From contig NZ_JASHJI010000019.1 in assembly GCF_030733265.1 (NCBI RefSeq), forward strand, positions 62,001 through 126,000: a stretch of 64,000 nt of DNA, read 5' to 3'. Below, piece by piece: positions 8,957 to 17,637 of the stretch. Position numbers and translations under genes: made by a program. Positions within the stretch are counted from its first letter, which is position 1; each line of letters starts with the position of its first letter. The DNA comes from Roseibium sp. MMSF_3412 (GTDB lineage: Bacteria > Pseudomonadota > Alphaproteobacteria > Rhizobiales > Stappiaceae). The notes under the pieces were generated by a model. The model was not told the DNA's origin, ran no database searches, and saw only the letters and a program-made list of their open reading frames with translations.

Positions 8957-10477
8957 ATGGCACCTCTGCTCTCCATGGCCGGGATCAAGAAACACTTTGG
9001 CGGCGTGCCCGCACTTCGAAGTGCATCTCTTGAGGTCGAACCCGGCGAAGTCCACGCACTTATCGGCCAGAACGGTGCAGGAAAATCAACGCTTATCAAG
9101 ATCCTGACGGGCCTTTACCGCCGCGATGAAGGTACGGTCGACTTTGCCGGCAAACCCAGCCACGTCACGTCACCGCGCGAGGCACAGAACGCCGGGATCG
9201 CCACGATCTACCAGGAGCTGAACCTGGTCCCGCTCCGGTCGGTCAGCGAAAATGTCGTGATGGGACAGGAACCGAGATCCTTCGGCTTCATGATCAACTG
9301 GCCCGAAGCGCACCGGCGCACCCGGGAAATTCTCGCGCGGTTCGGCATCGAGATTGACGTGACCGCCCCTCTCGGCAGCTATTCCACGGCGATCCAGCAG
9401 CTTGTCGCCATTGCGCGCGCGGTTTCCATGGACGCAAAACTCGTCATCATGGACGAGCCGACCTCTTCACTGGACAGCTCGGAAGTGGAAATCCTGTTCG
9501 GTGTCGTCCGGGAACTCAAGTCGTCGGGGGTCTCGGTTCTCTACGTCTCCCACTTTCTCGACGAACTGTTCCAGATCTGCGACCGGGTCACGATCATGCG
9601 CGACGGTCAGACCGTTGGCTGCCGGGCCATCGCGGAGACGACGAAGCTCGATCTGATCGCAGGCATGCTCGGGCGCAACGCGGAAGAGATTGCCGCCGAA
9701 GGCCTGACGGAACTGGCAGGCGGACGCGCCGCCTATGACGAGGTTGTCCTTGAAGTCGACAAGGTCGCGACCGGGCCGCGTCTCAGCGATTTTTCCATGA
9801 CGCTTCACCGCGGCGAAATCGTCGGTCTCGGCGGCCTGCTCGGGTCGGGACGCACCGAGGCCGCCAGAAGCATCTTCGGTCTGGATCATCTGACATCGGG
9901 GGCCATGCACCTGATGGGCCGCGAATTCGAGCCGTCCGAACCGTCAGAGGCGATCCGAGCGCGGATCGGGTTCCTGACCGAGGACCGTAAAGCCGAAGGG
10001 ATCGTGCCGGACATGTCGGTCCGCGAAAACCTCACGCTCGCGCTATTGCCGAACCTGCGCAGGAACGGACAGATCGACCGGGACCGCGAAAAGGAACTGG
10101 TCGGCGAATTCATCCAGAAACTCGGGATCAAGACGTCCCACATGGATCAGCCGATCCGGGAGCTTTCGGGTGGCAACCAGCAGAAGGTTCTGTTGGCGCG
10201 CTGGCTCGCAACAAAGCCGGATATCCTGATCCTCGACGAACCCACACGCGGCGTCGATGTCGGTGCCAAACGCGAAATCCAGACCATTATCCGGAAGTTC
10301 GTCGACGACGGACACGCCGTCATCCTGATCAGCTCCGAATTCGAGGAGCTGGTCGAAGGTGCCAACCGCATCGTTGTCATGCATGAGGGCAAGGCGGTGT
10401 CCGAGCTGACCAATCCCGGGATCACCGAAAACGCCCTGGTCAAGGCGCTTGCCCACCACGAGGAGGCGACTGCATGA
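8957..10477 (+). CDS. Sugar ABC transporter ATP-binding protein, tandem type (RbsA/MglA-like)
   Basis: A 506-residue ATPase with two fused nucleotide-binding domains, as in ribose/galactose importers. Domain 1 has Walker A GQNGAGKST near residue 37 and Walker B LVIMDEPTSS. Domain 2 has GLLGSGRTEAA in place of a canonical Walker A, signature LSGGNQQKV and Walker B ILILDEPTRG, the usual asymmetry of the family. ATG 8957 follows CAGGAG by about 6 nt; the frame is open for 92 codons upstream, but that stretch covers the stem-loop and the end of the binding-protein gene and is not homologous. Its stop overlaps the permease start by 4 nt. Confidence 0.9.
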   Translation: MAPLLSMAGIKKHFGGVPALRSASLEVEPGEVHALIGQNGAGKSTLIKILTGLYRRDEGTVDFAGKPSHVTSPREAQNAGIATIYQELNLVPLRSVSENVVMGQEPRSFGFMINWPEAHRRTREILARFGIEIDVTAPLGSYSTAIQQLVAIARAVSMDAKLVIMDEPTSSLDSSEVEILFGVVRELKSSGVSVLYVSHFLDELFQICDRVTIMRDGQTVGCRAIAETTKLDLIAGMLGRNAEEIAAEGLTELAGGRAAYDEVVLEVDKVATGPRLSDFSMTLHRGEIVGLGGLLGSGRTEAARSIFGLDHLTSGAMHLMGREFEPSEPSEAIRARIGFLTEDRKAEGIVPDMSVRENLTLALLPNLRRNGQIDRDREKELVGEFIQKLGIKTSHMDQPIRELSGGNQQKVLLARWLATKPDILILDEPTRGVDVGAKREIQTIIRKFVDDGHAVILISSEFEELVEGANRIVVMHEGKAVSELTNPGITENALVKALAHHEEATA

Positions 10478-11457
10478 CCAGCCTGACATCAGAACACACA
10501 ATGCGCACCGGCGTTGCCACGAAGCTGAAGAGCCACGGCGGCCTGATCGCGCTCGGACTTATCCTCGTCTTCAACATCATCGTGACGCCCAACTTCCTGC
10601 ACACGCAGACGCTGGCCGTGAATATCTCGCAGGTCGCAACGATTGCCATCGTTGCAATGGGCATGACGCTTGTCATCGCAACGGGCGGAATCGATCTTTC
10701 GGTCGGTGCGGTGATGGCCCTGTCGGGTGCGCTGGCGCCCCTGATCTTCATGTCGGAGTTCGGCCAGGCCTACCCGGTGCTGGGACTGATCGGCGCACTC
10801 TTCTTTCCGCTTGTCGCGGCGCTTTTGTGCGGGCTGTTCAACGGGGTCATCGTGGCGGTGCTGCGGGTGCAGCCGATCATCGCAACGCTGATCCTGTTCA
10901 TCTCGGGACGGGGCATCGCGCAGGTGCTGACAAACGGCAACCTGCAGACCTTCTCCTATCCGGAGTTCAGCTATCTCGGCACGGGCAAGATCCTCGGCTT
11001 CCCCTTCCAGGGATGGCTGGCGCTTGCCATCGCCTGCTTCCTCTTCTGGGTGGTGAACCGGACTGTCTTCGGGCGCTACCTGCTGGCAATCGGCGGCAAC
11101 GAGCGGGCGGCGAAACTCGCCGGCGGTCCGGTGCGCCGGGTCAAGATCGGGGCCTATGTGATCTGCTCGATCCTGTCGGGCCTGGCCGGCCTGATCGTCG
11201 TCGCAATCAATTCCGCCTCCGACGCGGCCCGCAACGGCAACCTGATGGAACTCGACGCCATCGCGGCTGCCGTCGTCGGCGGCGCTCTGCTTCAGGGCGG
11301 CAAGGCGCCGATATTCGGTGCCATCCTCGGAGCCGTCATCATCCAGCTGGTGAAATACACGCTGCTGGCAAACGGAGTGGAAGACGAAGTCGCACTCATT
11401 GCCAAGGCCGCAATTATCCTTGCTGCCGTCTACATTCAGCAAGCGCGAAAGGAATAA
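10474..11457 (+). CDS. Sugar ABC transporter permease (RbsC-like), first of two
   Basis: A 327-residue integral membrane protein with about 8-10 hydrophobic segments. The family motif TGGIDLSVGAVMALSGA lies near residue 70, and GLLQGGKAPIFGA-type sequence near the C-terminus. It forms the translocation path with the second permease encoded 4 nt downstream. The ATG overlaps the ATPase stop; an internal ATG at 10501 is an alternative start. Two different RbsC-type permeases with one tandem ATPase suggest a heterodimeric channel, unlike the single-permease sugar importer further along this window. Confidence 0.88.
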   Translation: MTSLTSEHTMRTGVATKLKSHGGLIALGLILVFNIIVTPNFLHTQTLAVNISQVATIAIVAMGMTLVIATGGIDLSVGAVMALSGALAPLIFMSEFGQAYPVLGLIGALFFPLVAALLCGLFNGVIVAVLRVQPIIATLILFISGRGIAQVLTNGNLQTFSYPEFSYLGTGKILGFPFQGWLALAIACFLFWVVNRTVFGRYLLAIGGNERAAKLAGGPVRRVKIGAYVICSILSGLAGLIVVAINSASDAARNGNLMELDAIAAAVVGGALLQGGKAPIFGAILGAVIIQLVKYTLLANGVEDEVALIAKAAIILAAVYIQQARKE

Positions 11458-11461
11458 AACC

Positions 11462-12463
11462 GTGCTTGATCAAAATGCTTTCGACATGCGGAAATACATT
11501 TCGCGCAATCCGCAATCCGTCGCGGTCTGGATCGCTCTTTTTGTGCTGATCGTGTTCGGCCTGCTGCGATACGACAATTTCGGCAGCGCCTACAACATCA
11601 CCTCGTTCCTGAACTACAACGCGATGTTCATCGCGATTTCGGTCGGAATGTGTTTCGTGATCTTAACCGGCGGCATCGATCTCTCGGTCGGCTCCGTTGC
11701 GGCGTTCACCTCCGTCATTGCTGCCTATCTCAGCCCCTACGGCATCGAAGTCGCGCTCCCGCTTGCCGTGCTTTCCGGCGTCGGTTTCGGGCTTTTCAAC
11801 GCAGTCTGCATCGTCTTCGGGCGCATTCCGCCCTTCATCGCGACGCTGGCCACGATGCTCGGTGCCAAGGGCGGCTCGCTGGTGATCTCCGGTGCCCAGA
11901 CGATTTCCGTCGACTGGGGGTCGAACTTCACGCAGCTCGGCATGGAAAAGGCCATGGGGATCGTGCCCTGGACGATCGTCCTTGTCGGCATCCTGGTGGT
12001 CTGTCTCTGGGTGGTTCTGGAAATGACCAGCCTGGGGCGGACAATCCTGGCCGTCGGCGGTGGCGAGGACGCGTCCGTGATGATGGGCCTTAAGGTCAAC
12101 CGGGCGAAGATCTTCGCCTACGCGCTGTCGGGCGGCTGCGCCGGGCTGGCCGGTGTCTTTCTGGCCTCCGGCTTCGGAGCCGGCCAGCCGCTCGAAGGGG
12201 TCGGTTGGGAGCTTTCGGCCATTGCCTCGGTGGTCGTCGGAGGAACCCTTCTGACCGGAGGCCTCGGGTCGATCCCGGCGACAGTCGCGGGTGCACTCCT
12301 TCTCGGCCTGGTTTTCAACATCCTGAATTTTGAAAACGGCAAGGGCTGGATCAGCTTCAGCGCCTACTGGCAAATGGTCATCCGGGGTGCCTTCCTGTTC
12401 GCTGTGATCCTGTTCCAGACGCGGGTCATGAACCGGCAGTCAGGCGTGGAGTTCGCCAAATGA
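11462..12463 (+). CDS. Sugar ABC transporter permease (RbsC-like), second of two
   Basis: A 333-residue polytopic membrane protein with the same TGGIDLSVGSVAAF motif as its neighbour, but clearly diverged from it elsewhere. GTG 11462 is taken as the start because AAAGGAA lies about 8 nt upstream at the end of the preceding gene; ATG 11486 is the alternative. The stop overlaps the ATG of the enolase-family gene by 4 nt, tying transport to catabolism in one transcript. Together with the preceding permease it probably forms a heterodimeric sugar channel (inference). Confidence 0.87.
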   Translation: MLDQNAFDMRKYISRNPQSVAVWIALFVLIVFGLLRYDNFGSAYNITSFLNYNAMFIAISVGMCFVILTGGIDLSVGSVAAFTSVIAAYLSPYGIEVALPLAVLSGVGFGLFNAVCIVFGRIPPFIATLATMLGAKGGSLVISGAQTISVDWGSNFTQLGMEKAMGIVPWTIVLVGILVVCLWVVLEMTSLGRTILAVGGGEDASVMMGLKVNRAKIFAYALSGGCAGLAGVFLASGFGAGQPLEGVGWELSAIASVVVGGTLLTGGLGSIPATVAGALLLGLVFNILNFENGKGWISFSAYWQMVIRGAFLFAVILFQTRVMNRQSGVEFAK

Positions 12464-13557
12464 CCGCGATCAGGGAGATCCGTACGCACTTGTTCCACGT
12501 TCCGCTGGCAGAAGTTCTGGTGGACGCCAAACATGGCGACCACACCCTGTTCGAACTGGTTACGGCAACGGTCGTCCTGACCGACGGTACCGAGGGCACC
12601 GGCTACACCTACACGGGCGGAAAGGGCGGCCCGGCGATCGCGGCGATGATCCACCATGATCTCGCACCTTTCCTGATCGGTCAGGATGCGGGTGCGGTGG
12701 AAAGCCTTTACGACGGCATGCAATGGCACATCCACTATGTCGGACGCGGCGGGATCGCCTCCTTCGCCATTTCAGCCGTCGACATTGCCCTGTGGGACAT
12801 CCGCGGCAAGAAACGCGGCTGGCCGCTGTGGAAGCTGGCCGGTGGGGCGGATGACAGGTGCAAGGCCTATTGCGGCGGTATCGATCTGAATTTCCCGCTA
12901 CCGAAACTGCTCAACAGCGTCCGGAGCTACCTGGAGCGCGGCTTCAACGGTGTAAAGATCAAGATCGGACAGCCGACGCTCGCAGAAGATATCGCCCGCA
13001 TTGCGGCCGTGCGCGAACTGATCGGTCCTGACGTCGCCTTCATGGTCGATGCCAATTACTCAATGTCCGTGGAAGAGGCCATCGCGGCGGCACGGGCGTT
13101 CGCACCCTATGACATTCTCTGGTTCGAGGAACCGACGATCCCGGACAACTACAAAGGCTATGGCGAGATTGCGGATGCAACCGGATGTCCCCTTGCCATG
13201 GGCGAAAATCTTCATACTATCCATGAATTCGAATATGCATTCGATCAGTCCAAGCTCAGCTTCATCCAGCCGGACGCGTCCAACTGCGGTGGCGTGACCG
13301 GCTTTCTCCAGGTCGCTGATCTGTCGCGTCAACACAAGATCCCGGTATGCAGTCACGGAATGCAGGAGTTACATGTCAGTCTCGTTTCCGCGCAGGTGAA
13401 CGCCGGGTGGATTGAAGTTCACTCGTTTCCCATCGACCAGTACACAAGGCGTCCGCTGCGGGTGGAAAATCACCTTGCCGTCGCGCCGGACACACCCGGG
13501 ACAGGCGTCGTCTTCGACTGGACGCTCCTTGAACCCCATAAAATCCTGACACTCTAG
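12460..13557 (+). CDS. Mandelate racemase/muconate lactonizing enzyme family protein (acid-sugar dehydratase-like)
   Basis: A 365-residue enolase-superfamily protein of the MR subgroup. Visible catalytic residues are K166/K168 (KIKIG), metal ligands D197 (VDANY), E223 (FEEP) and E249 (GEN), and the D272/H299 dyad (PDASN, SHGMQE). The pattern resembles galactarate/talarate-type acid-sugar dehydratases, which would yield a 2-keto-3-deoxy acid. Its place after a sugar importer and before a zinc alcohol dehydrogenase and a KduD-like reductase supports a sugar-acid route. Specificity within the family cannot be set by eye. Confidence 0.85.
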   Translation: MTAIREIRTHLFHVPLAEVLVDAKHGDHTLFELVTATVVLTDGTEGTGYTYTGGKGGPAIAAMIHHDLAPFLIGQDAGAVESLYDGMQWHIHYVGRGGIASFAISAVDIALWDIRGKKRGWPLWKLAGGADDRCKAYCGGIDLNFPLPKLLNSVRSYLERGFNGVKIKIGQPTLAEDIARIAAVRELIGPDVAFMVDANYSMSVEEAIAAARAFAPYDILWFEEPTIPDNYKGYGEIADATGCPLAMGENLHTIHEFEYAFDQSKLSFIQPDASNCGGVTGFLQVADLSRQHKIPVCSHGMQELHVSLVSAQVNAGWIEVHSFPIDQYTRRPLRVENHLAVAPDTPGTGVVFDWTLLEPHKILTL

Positions 13558-13565
13558 AGGTCCTT

Positions 13566-14597
13566 ATGCTCAGCAACGCTGCCGTCTATCGCGGCAACAA
13601 GACGTTCTCCGTCGAACAGAAGCAGGTATCCGATCCAGGCCCCGGCGAAGTTCAGATCAAGGTCGCCTATTGCGGCATCTGCGGGACCGATCTGCATATC
13701 TTCCTTGGCCACATGGACCAGCGGGTCGGTTTTGAACGCACGATCGGACACGAAATGTCCGGCGTCATTTCCGCCGTTGGCGCAGGCGTGGACGGCCTCA
13801 TATCCGGCGACCGGATTGTTGTGCGGCCACTGGACCATTGCGGCGAATGTCCTGCCTGCCTCGCCGGTCACGAGCATATCTGTCACAACCTGAAATTCAT
13901 CGGCATCGATACCGAAGGCGCGTTCCAGGAATACTGGAACGTGCCCGCCCACACGATCCACGTTCTTCCCGAAGGCCTTGATCTGGCGCATGCGGCGCTG
14001 ATCGAACCCCTTGCGGTGGCCTGCCACGACGTCAGCCGCGCGCAGGTCAAACCCGGGGAAGACGTTCTCGTGATCGGCGGTGGTCCGATCGGTCTTCTCG
14101 TCGCGCTCGTCGCGCGGCATGCGGGCGGCAAGGTCACGATCAGCGAGATCAGCGAAAGCCGCCTTGCCTACGCGGACAAGCTCGGGTTCACCACGATCAA
14201 TCCGAAAACAACCGACGCAGCCGAGCAGGTCAATGCCCAGACCGGAAACAAGGGCGCGGATGTTGTGTTTGAAGTGTCGGGCAGCCAGCCCGGTGTCGAC
14301 CTGATGACCGACGCGGCCGCGGTGCGCGGGCGCATCGTCATGGTGGCGATCCACGCCAAGAAGCCGGAAGTCGACATGTTCCGGTTTTTCTGGCGCGAGC
14401 TGGAACTCTTCGGTGCTCGAGTCTATCGGCCCGAGGACTACGATCAGGCCATGCAACTTCTTGCCGAGGGTGTCGTGGACTGTTCCTCCTTCATAACCGA
14501 TATCCAGCCGCTCAAGGACATTCAGGGGGCATTCGAAGCCCTGACACAGAACCCGAGCGCCATCAAATCCATGATCCAGATCAGTGAGAACGCATAA
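13566..14597 (+). CDS. Zinc-dependent alcohol dehydrogenase (sorbitol/L-idonate/threonine dehydrogenase-like)
   Basis: A 343-residue medium-chain dehydrogenase. The catalytic zinc site is visible as C39 (CGICGTD) with H62/E63 (GHEMSG), and the structural zinc is held by C92, C95, C98 and C106. The nucleotide fold GGGPIGLLVA is near residues 176-185. It probably oxidises a secondary hydroxyl of a polyol or sugar acid. A TAGAGG ribosome-binding site precedes the ATG, and its TAA overlaps the next ATG as TAATG. The gene lies in the sugar-acid operon between an enolase-family dehydratase and an SDR. Confidence 0.88.
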   Translation: MLSNAAVYRGNKTFSVEQKQVSDPGPGEVQIKVAYCGICGTDLHIFLGHMDQRVGFERTIGHEMSGVISAVGAGVDGLISGDRIVVRPLDHCGECPACLAGHEHICHNLKFIGIDTEGAFQEYWNVPAHTIHVLPEGLDLAHAALIEPLAVACHDVSRAQVKPGEDVLVIGGGPIGLLVALVARHAGGKVTISEISESRLAYADKLGFTTINPKTTDAAEQVNAQTGNKGADVVFEVSGSQPGVDLMTDAAAVRGRIVMVAIHAKKPEVDMFRFFWRELELFGARVYRPEDYDQAMQLLAEGVVDCSSFITDIQPLKDIQGAFEALTQNPSAIKSMIQISENA

Positions 14598-15367
14598 TGA
14601 GTGTGTTGGACAGTTTCAGCCTCGCCGGAAAGACAGCGCTTGTCACAGGTGCCAAACGCGGGATCGGCAAGGCAATGGCGGTCGCCCTCGCCGATGCCGG
14701 CGCGGATATCATCGGGGTCAGCGCCAGCCTTGAAAGCTCGGGCAGCGAGGTTGAGAAGGAGGTGCGCGCACTGGGACGGAATTTCTCCGGTTACAGTTGC
14801 GATTTCGGCAACAGGGACGCCTTGAAGTCCTTCGCGGCCGAGGTCAACGAGGCGCATCCGGTCATCGACATCCTCATCAACAATGCCGGCACGATCAAAC
14901 GTGCGCCGCTGACAGAGCACGGCGACGATATCTGGGACGAGGTGATCGAGGTCAATCTGTCCTCGCAGTTCGTGCTGACCCGCGAGATCGGTGCGCGCAT
15001 GGTGGAACGCGGCTCCGGCAAGATCATCTTCACCGCGTCGCTCCTGACTTTCCAGGGCGGCATCACCGTTCCGGGCTACGCGGCTTCCAAGGGCGCGATC
15101 GGACAATTGACCAAGGCCTTCGCAAACGAATGGGCCGCCAAGGGGATCAATGTCAACGCCATTGCGCCGGGCTATATCGCGACGGACAACACCGAAGCCC
15201 TGCGCAACGATCCCGTGCGGTCAAAGTCCATCCTGGAACGCATCCCGGCGGGGCGCTGGGGCAATGCGGAGGACTTTGCCGGTCCGGCCGTCTTCCTCGC
15301 CTCATCCGCCTCGGACTACATGCACGGCACCGTCATGACCGTCGACGGGGGCTGGATGGGCCGCTAG
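14597..15367 (+). CDS. Short-chain dehydrogenase/reductase, KduD (2-deoxy-D-gluconate 3-dehydrogenase)-like
   Basis: A 256-residue classical SDR. The cofactor loop TGAKRGIGK is at residues 17-25, NNAG at 95-98, and the catalytic triad is S148, Y161 and K165 (YAASK). The N-terminus LDSFSLAGKTALVTG and the C-terminus YMHGTVMTVDGGW resemble KduD and gluconate 5-dehydrogenase-type enzymes. It is the last gene of the plus-strand operon and ends just before a short terminator. Together with the upstream dehydratase and zinc dehydrogenase it would complete an oxidative sugar-acid pathway (inference). Confidence 0.87.
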   Translation: MSVLDSFSLAGKTALVTGAKRGIGKAMAVALADAGADIIGVSASLESSGSEVEKEVRALGRNFSGYSCDFGNRDALKSFAAEVNEAHPVIDILINNAGTIKRAPLTEHGDDIWDEVIEVNLSSQFVLTREIGARMVERGSGKIIFTASLLTFQGGITVPGYAASKGAIGQLTKAFANEWAAKGINVNAIAPGYIATDNTEALRNDPVRSKSILERIPAGRWGNAEDFAGPAVFLASSASDYMHGTVMTVDGGWMGR

Positions 15368-15371
15368 GCCC

Positions 15372-15395
15372 GGGCTGCGGAAATACAGCCCTTTT
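15372..15395 (+). terminator. Rho-independent terminator of the sugar-acid operon
   Basis: GGGCTG (15372-15377) pairs with CAGCCC (15386-15391) across an 8-nt loop, followed by TTTT at 15392-15395. It lies 4 nt after the SDR stop and touches the stop of the convergent kinase gene. Confidence 0.6.
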
Positions 15396-16033
15396 CAGGG
15401 CTCGAAGACGATCTGGAATTCCGCCGGCAGGCTGCCGCTGACAACCTTCCGCGCATTCGGAAGATCGTTTTCTTCCAGCTTTGCCTTGCGGTCCGTCTCC
15501 GGCAGATCGCGCCAGCGCTCGGCAAGACGCCGCTCGAGCTCGGCAAGCGGCACGTTCAGAAAAACCGTTGTGTCGAAGAGGGGGCCCAGGTCGCGCCAGG
15601 GCGCTTCGTCGAGCAACAGATAGTTTCCCTCCGCGATCAGGTGCCGGACCGACCGCGGAATGATGCGCGCACTGTTGCGCGCGATCTCGATGCTGCGATC
15701 AAAGACGGGGACGGCGATTTCGTCTTCCTCGTTTCGCTTGAGCCGCATCAGCATGTGCCGGAAGCCGCCGACATCGAATGTATGCGGCGCCCCTTTTCGC
15801 GGACGCCAGCCACGGGCGTTCAGGATCAGATCGTCGAAATGATAGCCGTCCATGGGGAAGACGGCGGCGCTGCCATCGTCTCTTGCGTTCAGCTGTGCCG
15901 CAAGTTCGTCGGAAAGTGTGGACTTGCCCGCGCCCGGTGGGCCACAGACGGCGGTTATGCTTCGCTGCGCACGCCCGCGGTCCACGATCCGGGCCGCGAG
16001 GTCTTCAACCGAAATTTCCTGCGTGGTTGTCAC
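15395..16033 (-). CDS. P-loop sugar/nucleoside kinase-like protein (FrcK/uridine-kinase family)
   Basis: A 212-residue P-loop kinase. Walker A is GPPGAGKST at residues 31-39, FPMDGYHFDD provides the acidic catalytic residues near 60-69, and a lid follows with R-rich LAERW. The family includes uridine kinases, pantothenate kinases and FrcK, encoded with the frcBCA fructose importer of rhizobia. Here it ends an importer operon of the same layout, overlapping the epimerase gene by 4 nt. A role in phosphorylating the imported sugar or a derivative is inference from context; the family alone does not fix the substrate. Confidence 0.78.
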   Translation of the reverse strand: MTTTQEISVEDLAARIVDRGRAQRSITAVCGPPGAGKSTLSDELAAQLNARDDGSAAVFPMDGYHFDDLILNARGWRPRKGAPHTFDVGGFRHMLMRLKRNEEDEIAVPVFDRSIEIARNSARIIPRSVRHLIAEGNYLLLDEAPWRDLGPLFDTTVFLNVPLAELERRLAERWRDLPETDRKAKLEENDLPNARKVVSGSLPAEFQIVFEP

Positions 16034-16884
16034 GACAACCGTAACCCCGCTGCTTCTGCCTGCTCTTTAAGGAACGGCAGGCCAATGTCGATGACATCCT
16101 CCGCGCGGTCGGCAACAGGCCGCCAGACCGCCAGCCCGGATGCGATCTCCGGTGCGAGATAGACAAAGCTCTCCAAAGTCATCGCTCCCTCGAAATCAAC
16201 GTCGGCCAGCCCCTTGAACGTGGCCTCCCAATCCATCGTGCCTTTGCCCGGCACGCCCCGGTTGGATTCCGACAGGTGGACATATCCAAGATGCTCGCCC
16301 GCATCGGCAAACCCCTCGGCCATGCCGGCTTCCTCGATGTTCATGTGATAGGTGTCGAGATGAATGAAAACGTTGGGCGCGCCGACGCGCTCAATGATTT
16401 CGGCCGTTTGCCGGGCCGTGTTCAGCAAATGGGTTTCGTAGCGATTGCAGGGTTCAAGGCCGAGGCGCATGTTGAGGTCGCGCGCCTTCTGGGCGACACG
16501 GTCAACCAGCCGGCAGATGGCATCGCCTTCGGCCCCGGTGACCGGCGCACCGCTGGTCTTGCCGATGGTTCCGTACGTCACGCCGGACAGTGCAGCGGCG
16601 CCGGCATCCCGTGCCACCTGAAGGGCAAAACCCAGATAGTCGACCGCGTCGCCCGGATTGCGCAGGATATCGATCTCCGCCGGAAGACCGAGCGAACAGA
16701 CGATTTCCACACCATTGCGCTCGGCCGCACGCCGGGTGCCGACGCTGTCGTAATTTTTCGGATCAAGCAAAGGCGTCTCGATGACCGTGACGCCATGCGC
16801 CGTGATCGGCGGAAGCAGACGGTCCGCCTCCGAAGGATCCCAGAGCGGTGTGAAGGCGAGGCCGTGCAGTCCCAATCGGGGCAT
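16030..16884 (-). CDS. Sugar 3-epimerase/isomerase, TIM barrel (D-tagatose/D-allulose 3-epimerase-like)
   Basis: A 284-residue member of the xylose-isomerase-like barrel family. Four metal-ligand positions line up with the known Mn ligands of Agrobacterium D-psicose 3-epimerase (E150, D183, H209, E244) at a constant offset of -6: E144 (LEPCNR), D177 (LDTYHMNIEE), H203 and E238 (TLESF). The ESNRGVPGKG loop typical of these epimerases is present. It would interconvert ketohexoses at C3. It sits between an importer ATPase and a kinase and downstream of an AlsB-like binding protein, consistent with allulose or allose use (inference). Confidence 0.82.
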   Translation of the reverse strand: MPRLGLHGLAFTPLWDPSEADRLLPPITAHGVTVIETPLLDPKNYDSVGTRRAAERNGVEIVCSLGLPAEIDILRNPGDAVDYLGFALQVARDAGAAALSGVTYGTIGKTSGAPVTGAEGDAICRLVDRVAQKARDLNMRLGLEPCNRYETHLLNTARQTAEIIERVGAPNVFIHLDTYHMNIEEAGMAEGFADAGEHLGYVHLSESNRGVPGKGTMDWEATFKGLADVDFEGAMTLESFVYLAPEIASGLAVWRPVADRAEDVIDIGLPFLKEQAEAAGLRLS

Positions 16885-16893
16885 ATCGCAATC

Positions 16894-17637
16894 CTATCCG
16901 TGTGCGCCGACAATATAGGAGACGACTTCCGCCATGTCGGTTTCGTCCCGTTTCAGATCGGCAATGACATTTCCACGGCGGAGTACCACGATACGGCCGC
17001 AGGCTTCAAAGACATCGTTGAGGCGGTGGCTGATCAGGATTGTCGCGATGCCCTCATCGCGCATCTGCCGGATCAGGTTCAATACGCTTTCCACCTCGCG
17101 CACCGCGAGCGCCGCCGTCGGCTCGTCCATGATCACCAGCTTCGGCTTGAAGGTGAGCGCACGCGCGATCGCGATGGTCTGCTGCTGACCACCCGACAGC
17201 ATGCCGACCGGCAGGTGGATCGAGGGCACATGAACGCCCAGCCGGTCGATCATGTGCTGGGCCTCGGCATCTATCTTCGACTTGTCGACAAAGCCCGGCA
17301 GCAGGCCGAGAAAGCGTTTCGTCGGTTCGCGCCCGAGAAAGATGTTGTTGGCAACATCCTGTTGCGGCGCAAGCGCAAGATCCTGGTAGATCATCTCGAT
17401 GCCGCTTTCGCGGCGCTCACCGGGGTTCCGGCCGGTAACATCGTTCCCGTCGAAACTGATGCGTCCCTTGTCTGTCGTATAGACACCGGTGATGGTTTTC
17501 ATGAGCGTGGATTTGCCGGCGCCGTTGTCGCCGACAAGACCGATCACCTCGCCCGCATCAACCGTCAGGTTGACCCCGTGCAGGACCTGAACGGGACCGA
17601 AACTCTTCTCCACGCCCGAAAGCTCCAGAAGGCTCAT
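16894..17637 (-). CDS. Sugar ABC transporter ATP-binding protein, single domain (FrcA-like)
   Basis: A 247-residue ATPase with one nucleotide-binding domain: Walker A GDNGAGKST near 38-46, signature LSGGQQQT near 147-154 and Walker B LVIMDEPTAAL near 170. Unlike the tandem RbsA-type protein at 8957-10477 it has no second half, matching FrcA-type importers. The ATG overlaps the permease stop by 4 nt and the stop lies 10 nt before the epimerase gene. It energises uptake of the sugar bound by the AlsB-like protein encoded at the head of the operon. Confidence 0.88.
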   Translation of the reverse strand: MSLLELSGVEKSFGPVQVLHGVNLTVDAGEVIGLVGDNGAGKSTLMKTITGVYTTDKGRISFDGNDVTGRNPGERRESGIEMIYQDLALAPQQDVANNIFLGREPTKRFLGLLPGFVDKSKIDAEAQHMIDRLGVHVPSIHLPVGMLSGGQQQTIAIARALTFKPKLVIMDEPTAALAVREVESVLNLIRQMRDEGIATILISHRLNDVFEACGRIVVLRRGNVIADLKRDETDMAEVVSYIVGAHG